64,000 bases of DNA from positions 1 to 64,000 of the forward strand of contig JBEBXK010000005.1 in the NCBI GenBank assembly GCA_040391605.1, given 5' to 3'. Source of the stretch: Vulgatibacter incomptus_A (GTDB taxonomy: Bacteria > Myxococcota > Myxococcia > Myxococcales > Vulgatibacteraceae). A model generated the notes under the pieces. That model was given only the letters and a program-made list of their open reading frames with translations, was not told the origin of the DNA and searched no databases. The first letter of the stretch is position 1; each line of letters opens with the position of its first letter. A program made the position numbers and the translations under genes. Of this stretch, positions 59,109 to 64,000 are shown one piece after another.

Positions 59109-60095
59109 TCAATGGCTCTTCGGCGAGCCACCATTGGCCGGCGCCAGCTCGGTCATCGGGTAGTCGATGAGCGCGTCCTTCTTCAGGGTCTCGACGAAGC
59201 GCTCGGTCTGACGGGACATCTCCTCGCGGTAGAGGTTCTCCCGGATCTGCCGGGACATCTCCGCCAGGGGGCGAGGCGCGATGGCGCGGCGATCGTCGAG
59301 CTTGAGCACGTGCCAGCCGAAGCGGGTGCGGACCGGATCGCTGATCTCGCCGGTGCGCAGCGCGAAGGCGGCGTGCTCGAGCTCGCTGACCATCTCGCCC
59401 CGGCGGAACCAGCCGAGATCCCCGCCGCTGTCCTTGGACGGGCCGTCGGAGGCCTCGGCCGCGAGGCCGGCGAAGTCGGCACCGGCGCGGGCCCTCTCGG
59501 CGAGCTCCCTGGCGTGGGCCAGCGCCGCCTGCACCGCTTCGCCATCGGCGTCGGGGGCCACCATCACCAGGATGTGGCTGGCGTGGAGCTCCTCCTCCCC
59601 CTTGTCGGCGGCGGTGGCCTCCGCGTAGCGGCGCTTCACCTCGTCGTCGCTCACTTTCACCTGGGAGCGGACCTTGAGGTTGATCAGCTTCATCTGGGCG
59701 AGCTGCTTGCGCAGGGTCTCGGTGTATTCGGTCCAGCTCATCCCCTGGCCTTCGACCGCGGTGCGCAGGGCGTCCTCCGACGGGAGGCCGTTCTGCTTCA
59801 CCACGTCGTCGATCGCCACCTGCAGCTCGCTGGGGCCCACGTCGATCGAGAGGGTCTGGAGCTGCTTCTCGAGGAGCTTCTCCGCGACGAGATCGTCCAT
59901 CGCCTCCCGCATCAGCACGGGCGACGGCGCGTTGGGGGCCTGGACGCGCAGGGCAGCGGCGCGCTCCTCCACCTCGGAGAGGGTGATCGGCTGATCGTCC
60001 ACCACCGCGGCGATGCGATCGACCACCACCGCCTCGGCCTCCGGGGCGATCGCGAGCAGGGCGAGGAGGGATACGATCTGGGGAATCTTCGTCAA
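59109..60095 (-). CDS. surA: SurA-like periplasmic peptidyl-prolyl isomerase
   Basis: A 328-residue periplasmic folding factor. A signal peptide (SLLALLAIAPEAEA) precedes the SurA N-terminal helical chaperone domain starting VVDRIAAVVDDQPIT, one parvulin (PpiC) domain (about 165-260, HASHILV, GGDLGWFRRGEM, FGWHVLKLDD) and a C-terminal helix. E. coli SurA has two parvulin domains; this has one. It escorts outer-membrane proteins. TTG start at 60095 overlaps the stop of the preceding PpiC gene (TTGA). Confidence 0.92.
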   Translation of the reverse strand: MTKIPQIVSLLALLAIAPEAEAVVVDRIAAVVDDQPITLSEVEERAAALRVQAPNAPSPVLMREAMDDLVAEKLLEKQLQTLSIDVGPSELQVAIDDVVKQNGLPSEDALRTAVEGQGMSWTEYTETLRKQLAQMKLINLKVRSQVKVSDDEVKRRYAEATAADKGEEELHASHILVMVAPDADGEAVQAALAHARELAERARAGADFAGLAAEASDGPSKDSGGDLGWFRRGEMVSELEHAAFALRTGEISDPVRTRFGWHVLKLDDRRAIAPRPLAEMSRQIRENLYREEMSRQTERFVETLKKDALIDYPMTELAPANGGSPKSH

Positions 60096-61048
60096 GGCTT
60101 CACCACCAGCCGCGCGAGGGCGGCGTCATCGATGCGAATCTGCGCGCCGGCGATCAGCTCGGCCAGGTAGGCCCGCTGCGCGTCAGCTTCCTTCTCCCGT
60201 CGGAGCCGCGCCTCGGCCTCCTCCCGCAGCTCCTCGGGATCGGGGGCCTGGGCGCCGCGCCGCTCCAGGACCTTGAACACATGAAAGCCGAAGGAGCTGC
60301 CGACCACGTCGCTGAGCCTCCCCACCCCGAGGGCGAAGCAGACCTCGTCGAAGGGCGGCGGCATCTCGCCACGGGCGAACCAGCCGAGATCGCCGCCCAG
60401 CTTCGCGTCCGGTGAGAGCGAGTGCTCGGCGGCCAGCTTGCCGAAGTCGGCGCCCTTGCGGAGCTGGCCCAGGAGCTCCTTGGCCTCCTCCTCGGTCTTC
60501 ACCACGAGTTGGAGGGCGTGGACCTGTTCGGGGCGGCGCAAGGCGTCGGGGTTGGCCTCGAGCCAGGCGTCGACCTCATCGTCGGTGATCGCCACCCTGG
60601 CGAAGACCTCCTCGGCGAAGAGGCGCTCGAGTTGGAGCTGCCCCCGGAGTCTGTCGCGCAGCCCGGCCATGGTGAGGCCCTCGGCGCTCAGCAGCTCGTC
60701 GAAGAACTCCCGGGGATAGTCGGCGCGCATCCGAAGGATCGCCCGCTCAACCTCCTCTTCGGGGATCCGGATGCCGTGCTGCCGCGCCGACTGCTCCAGC
60801 AGCTTCTGGTGCACGAGCTCGTCTACGAGGTGCCGGCGCCGCCGCTGCTCGGCCTCCGGATCGCGGGGGGCCTCGGGACGCTCGCGACGAGCCGCCCCCA
60901 TCGCGGTCAGGACCTCGGCCACCGTGATCGGCTCTTCATTGACGGTGCCGACGATCTCGACCTTCGCCTTGCCATCTCCATCCTTGGTGCAGCCAGCGGC
61001 GATCGCGAGCGAGGCGACGAGGCAGGGAAGGAGGAGACGAAGACGCAC
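60092..61048 (-). CDS. PpiC-type peptidyl-prolyl isomerase lipoprotein
   Basis: A 318-residue lipoprotein; lipobox AIAAGC. A SurA-like N-terminal helical region (VNEEPITVAEVLTAM, LVDELVHQKLLEQ) and one parvulin domain (about 175-265, HALQLVV, GGDLGWFARGEMPP, FGFHVFKVLE) follow. It is likely an outer-membrane-anchored or periplasmic foldase. Coupled by a four-base overlap to surA. Confidence 0.92.
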   Translation of the reverse strand: MRLRLLLPCLVASLAIAAGCTKDGDGKAKVEIVGTVNEEPITVAEVLTAMGAARRERPEAPRDPEAEQRRRRHLVDELVHQKLLEQSARQHGIRIPEEEVERAILRMRADYPREFFDELLSAEGLTMAGLRDRLRGQLQLERLFAEEVFARVAITDDEVDAWLEANPDALRRPEQVHALQLVVKTEEEAKELLGQLRKGADFGKLAAEHSLSPDAKLGGDLGWFARGEMPPPFDEVCFALGVGRLSDVVGSSFGFHVFKVLERRGAQAPDPEELREEAEARLRREKEADAQRAYLAELIAGAQIRIDDAALARLVVKP

Positions 61049-61280
61049 GGCACGGACCTCATTGGGACGATCGGCGGCGCCGATGCAGGGGTCGAAGGAG
61101 CCCAGGGAGATTCGCCCTCGATCCCCTCAAATGCCGAGCGCGTTGCAGGCCAGGGGATCCGCCCGCGCCCGCCTCGGCCAACCGCTCTCCGGGCCGGAGA
61201 CGATGCTCCGCCGATCACGCAGGACGCAGGCCCCGCGGCGCCTCCGGTTGGCGGATGCGCGGCAGGGCCTCCCACGCCCT

Positions 61281-62339
61281 CTACTTCTTGGGCTCGGTGG
61301 CCTTCGCGGGGATCACCACGGACTTCGGGCCCGAAGGAGCCGCGGGGATCAGCGGGGAGATCCCGGTGGGCATCCCCATCTGCTGCTGCGTATCGGTGCC
61401 GATCTCGATCTTGGCGAGGAGCTCCTCGTGGATCTCGAGCTTGGCGTTGGACTTCAGGTTCTCGACGAAGGCGTCGAAGGACTTGGTGCGTTGCTCGCGG
61501 GAGAGGCGGCTCTCGATCTGACCCTTCACCGAGTCGAAGGGGCGATCCAGGGCGTTCTGCCTGCCGGTGATCCGGATCACGTGAAAGCCCTTGTCGCTCT
61601 CCACCAGGTTGCCGATGTCTCCAATCTCTGCGAGGGCCACCACCGCGTTGGCGAACTCCGGACCCCAGGCCTCGGTGAGCTCCTCCTTCGTCTTGAAGGA
61701 GAGGTCGCCGCCGGCGCGCTTCGAGGCGTCGTCGTCGGAGCGCGTCTTGGCCAGGTTGGAGAAGGCGTTCTTGTCGGCGGCGGACTTGCGCATCTCGGCC
61801 AGGGCGCGGGTCGCCTCCGTCTTCACCTTGGCGCGGCCCGCGTCGCCCTTGGCGGCGGCGAAGAAGATGTGCGACGAGCGCACCCGCTCCGGCTTCACGA
61901 AGTCGTTGACGTTCTCGTCGTAGAAGGCGCGCATCGCCGCCTCGGTCACCTCCGGCCCGGCCTTGGACTCGTCGAACTCCGATCGCATCAGCTTCTGCAC
62001 CATGGTCTTCTTCATGGCCGCCTGCACGTCGGGATCGTCGGCGAGGCCGCGCTTCTGCGCCTCCTGGGCCAGGAGCTCGAAGCGCACCAGGTTGTCCAGG
62101 AACTCGCGCTTGCGCTCCGTCGTGTCGTAGCGGGCGCGGATGAACGGCGCCTGCTCCTCCATCTTGGCCTTGAGCTCATCCAGGGTGATCACGTCGTTGC
62201 CGATGACGGCGACGACCTCCCCGGTCTTCTGGGCGGTCGCGCCCGACTCCTTCTTCTCCTGCGAGGCCTCGGGGCTGCAGGCGGCGAGGCTGGCTGCTGC
62301 CAGCACCATGGCTGCGATTGTCAGAGCGTTCTTGATCAT
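61281..62339 (-). CDS. PpiC-type peptidyl-prolyl isomerase lipoprotein, first of the array
   Basis: A 352-residue lipoprotein; the signal peptide ends in LAAC. The N-terminal chaperone-like region (VIGNDVITLDELKAKM, FLDNLVRFELLAQEA) is followed by one parvulin domain (about 160-265, SSHIFFAA, AGGDLSFKTKEEL, GFHVIRITG). The parvulin region is more diverged than in its neighbours. The C-terminal tail is rich in proline and ends EPKK. ATG at 62339 with GGAAGGAG about 13 bases upstream. The next gene in the array starts 232 bases away, so it may be a separate transcript. Confidence 0.9.
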   Translation of the reverse strand: MIKNALTIAAMVLAAASLAACSPEASQEKKESGATAQKTGEVVAVIGNDVITLDELKAKMEEQAPFIRARYDTTERKREFLDNLVRFELLAQEAQKRGLADDPDVQAAMKKTMVQKLMRSEFDESKAGPEVTEAAMRAFYDENVNDFVKPERVRSSHIFFAAAKGDAGRAKVKTEATRALAEMRKSAADKNAFSNLAKTRSDDDASKRAGGDLSFKTKEELTEAWGPEFANAVVALAEIGDIGNLVESDKGFHVIRITGRQNALDRPFDSVKGQIESRLSREQRTKSFDAFVENLKSNAKLEIHEELLAKIEIGTDTQQQMGMPTGISPLIPAAPSGPKSVVIPAKATEPKK

Positions 62340-62579
62340 GGAATCTCGGGGCTCCTTCCTTGCGAAGCGGCTGTGCGGCAGATAGAGGCGAACGGCTGCG
62401 GCGAGACCCGGCTCACGGGCGCTCATACCCCAAGTTCATCGGAGAAAATCGGTGGCCGCTGGGATGACCGATGACCATGAGGTAGTAGCGAGCTTTGCTA
62501 TCACAACCCCTCGGATCCTTTCAATGCCGCATGGACTACGGGTGGTTGGAAACCCCACGTTTTGCTGATCGGAGAACAG

Positions 62580-64000
62580 ATGAGCGACCAGGCGCAGAAT
62601 CCCTTGCTACGACTCTCCTACGACCTCCCCTTCGACGCGATCCGTCCCGAGCACATCGAGCCTGGGATCCGGGCGCTCCTGTCGAACGCGGAGGCGGCGA
62701 TCGAGGCGGTGGCGGCTCCGACCGCCGGCGCGCGGACCTACGACGACACCCTCGAGGCGTTGGAGTCCGCCACCGAGCCGTTGGAGATCGCCATGACCGT
62801 GGTGGGTCACCTGGAGTCGGTGGCGAGCACCCCCGCCCTCCGGGAGGCCTACAACGCGGTGCAGCCCGACGTCAGCGCGTTCTACGCCAGGCTGCCGCTG
62901 AACGAGGGGCTATGGGCGGCGCTGAAGTCCTACGCCGAAACCGATGAGGCCAAGGGGCTCCAGGGGCCGCGGCGTCGCTTCCTCGACAAGACCATCGCCG
63001 ACTTCCGCCGCCACGGCGCCGACCTCGACGCCGCCGGCAAGGCCCGCCTCGAGGCGATCACCCGGGAGCTCGCCCAGGTCACCAGCCGCTTCTCCCAGAA
63101 CGTGGTCGACGCCACCAGCGCCTTCGAACTGCTGGTCGACGATCGCGCCAGACTCGCCGGCCTGCCGGAGTCCGCCATCGAGGCCGCCCGGGAGGACGCC
63201 CGCTCGAAGGGCAAGGAGGGCTATCGCTTCACCCTCCACGCGCCGAGCTACGTCCCCGCCATGACCTATCTGGACGACGCGGGCCTGCGCGAGACCATCT
63301 GGCGTGCCTATGACACCCGGGCCACCTCCGGGGATCGGGACAACCGGCAGCTCCTCGCGACGATCCTGGCCCTGCGCTCCGAGATGGCGAAGCTCCTCGG
63401 CTTCCAGGACTTCGCCGATCTGATCCTCGAGGATCGCATGGCAGGCAAAGGCGAGCGGGCGCAGGCCTTCGTCCGCGATCTCCGAGAGCGCACCGATCCC
63501 TTCTTCCAGGAGGAGAATCGACTGCTCCAGGCATTCCGCGCCTCCCTCGAGGGAGAGGCGGCAGCGGCGATCCAGCCCTGGGAATTGGCCTACTACGCTG
63601 AGAAACAGAGACGCGCACAGTATGACTTCGACGAGGAGGAGCTGCGCCCCTACTTCCCCCTCGATCGGGTGATCGACGGCCTCTTCGAGGTGGTGCATCG
63701 CCTCTACGGAATCCGGGTAAAGGAGCGCCCCGGCGTGCCGGTCTGGCATGAGGGCGTGCGCAGCTACTCGATCTTCGACGGCGACGGCACGCTCCTCTGC
63801 GGCTTCTACGCCGACCTCCACCCCCGCGACGAGAAGCGCGGGGGCGCCTGGATGAACGGGCTGATCACCGGCCTCCATCGCGCCGACACACAGACGCCGC
63901 ATCTGGGGCTGATCTGCGCCAACTTCACCACCCCCTCCGGCGGCAAGCCCGCGCTCCTCACCCACCGCGAGGTCGAGACCCTCTTCCACGAGTTCGGCCA
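62580..64000 (+). CDS. M3-family oligopeptidase, partial (window ends inside gene)
   Basis: The first 473 codons of an oligopeptidase A/Dcp-type metallopeptidase, which degrades short peptides in the cytoplasm. The N-terminal helical region (PFDAIRPEHIEPGI) and central part (YAEKQRRAQYDFDEEELRPYFPLDRVI, then GAWMNGL, CANFTTPSGGKPALLTHREVETLFHEFG) match the family. The window ends within the zinc motif HEFGH (H470 onward). ATG at 62580 with GGAG five bases upstream. A full-length family member has about 680 residues. No signal peptide is seen. Confidence 0.93.
   Translation, partial: MSDQAQNPLLRLSYDLPFDAIRPEHIEPGIRALLSNAEAAIEAVAAPTAGARTYDDTLEALESATEPLEIAMTVVGHLESVASTPALREAYNAVQPDVSAFYARLPLNEGLWAALKSYAETDEAKGLQGPRRRFLDKTIADFRRHGADLDAAGKARLEAITRELAQVTSRFSQNVVDATSAFELLVDDRARLAGLPESAIEAAREDARSKGKEGYRFTLHAPSYVPAMTYLDDAGLRETIWRAYDTRATSGDRDNRQLLATILALRSEMAKLLGFQDFADLILEDRMAGKGERAQAFVRDLRERTDPFFQEENRLLQAFRASLEGEAAAAIQPWELAYYAEKQRRAQYDFDEEELRPYFPLDRVIDGLFEVVHRLYGIRVKERPGVPVWHEGVRSYSIFDGDGTLLCGFYADLHPRDEKRGGAWMNGLITGLHRADTQTPHLGLICANFTTPSGGKPALLTHREVETLFHEFG

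Noticed and set aside
1..64000. CRISPR arrays, prophage or intact insertion sequences
   Set aside because: No regularly spaced repeats, no cas, integrase, transposase or phage structural genes were found on either strand.

Overview
The window is a contiguous, very GC-rich (roughly two thirds G+C) bacterial chromosome segment with about 54 genes. There are no tRNA or rRNA genes, no CRISPR array, no intact insertion sequence and no phage block. The content points to a Myxococcota/deltaproteobacterial genome. The clues are many lipoproteins with clear lipoboxes, large multi-domain sensor kinases, lipoprotein M13 and S46 peptidases, a type III polyketide synthase, tandem PpiC/SurA isomerases and a bacterial deoxyhypusine-synthase-like enzyme. 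The taxonomic assignment is an inference from gene content.

Layout. 1-4900: two copies of a two-hairpin repeat, a CopD-like membrane protein, then a divergent operon of a polytopic membrane protein, a DUF59/MIP18 protein, a DUF1858-DUF2249-DUF2249 protein, a stand-alone DUF2249 protein and a TIM-barrel-like protein ending in DUF2249. 4900-7450: gene-poor stretch with an operator-like palindrome, a deoxyhypusine-synthase-like gene and a YebC/PmpR regulator. 7640-12812: a two-gene phosphorelay (six-HAMP hybrid kinase plus REC-PAS-kinase). 13177-15307: bioA and a GST, convergent. 15529-19965: MacA-MacB-permease-TolC efflux operon. 19974-25219: formate-tetrahydrofolate ligase, a PbgA-like sulfatase-fold membrane protein, a thioredoxin-like protein and an SDR. 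25340-32616: M13 peptidase, cytochrome c, LemA-TPM pair, S46 peptidase and a fatty-acid-hydroxylase-like enzyme. 32766-36896: sensor kinase overlapping its receiver protein, then a type III PKS with an isoprenylcysteine-methyltransferase-like partner. 37183-42504: unknown helical protein, LEA-type lipoprotein, mreB, a membrane hydrolase, a secreted protein and glnB.

42692-48054: a HEAT-repeat lipoprotein, the membrane (Fo) part of ATP synthase as its own transcription unit (atpZ-atpB-atpE-atpF with promoter and terminator), and ychF. 48111-57777 looks like an accessory region: ada, a truncated 2OG-Fe(II) oxygenase, an aldo/keto reductase, two lipoproteins of unknown role, pirin, a GNAT enzyme, a TSUP exporter with DUF1634, an antitoxin remnant and a DUF4258/MqsA-type toxin-antitoxin pair. 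57860-62339 returns to conserved content: an envelope-folding array PpiC-PpiC-SurA followed by pdxA, the familiar surA-pdxA order. The window ends inside an M3 metallopeptidase, cut in its HEFGH motif.

The segment is rich in envelope functions (export, folding, proteolysis, lipid modification, cell shape) and sensory kinases. The least understood parts are the DUF2249 operon, the hairpin repeat family, the deoxyhypusine-synthase-like enzyme and the rearranged ada region. Start codons were chosen by ribosome-binding sites and family conservation and several are alternatives to the longest reading frame.
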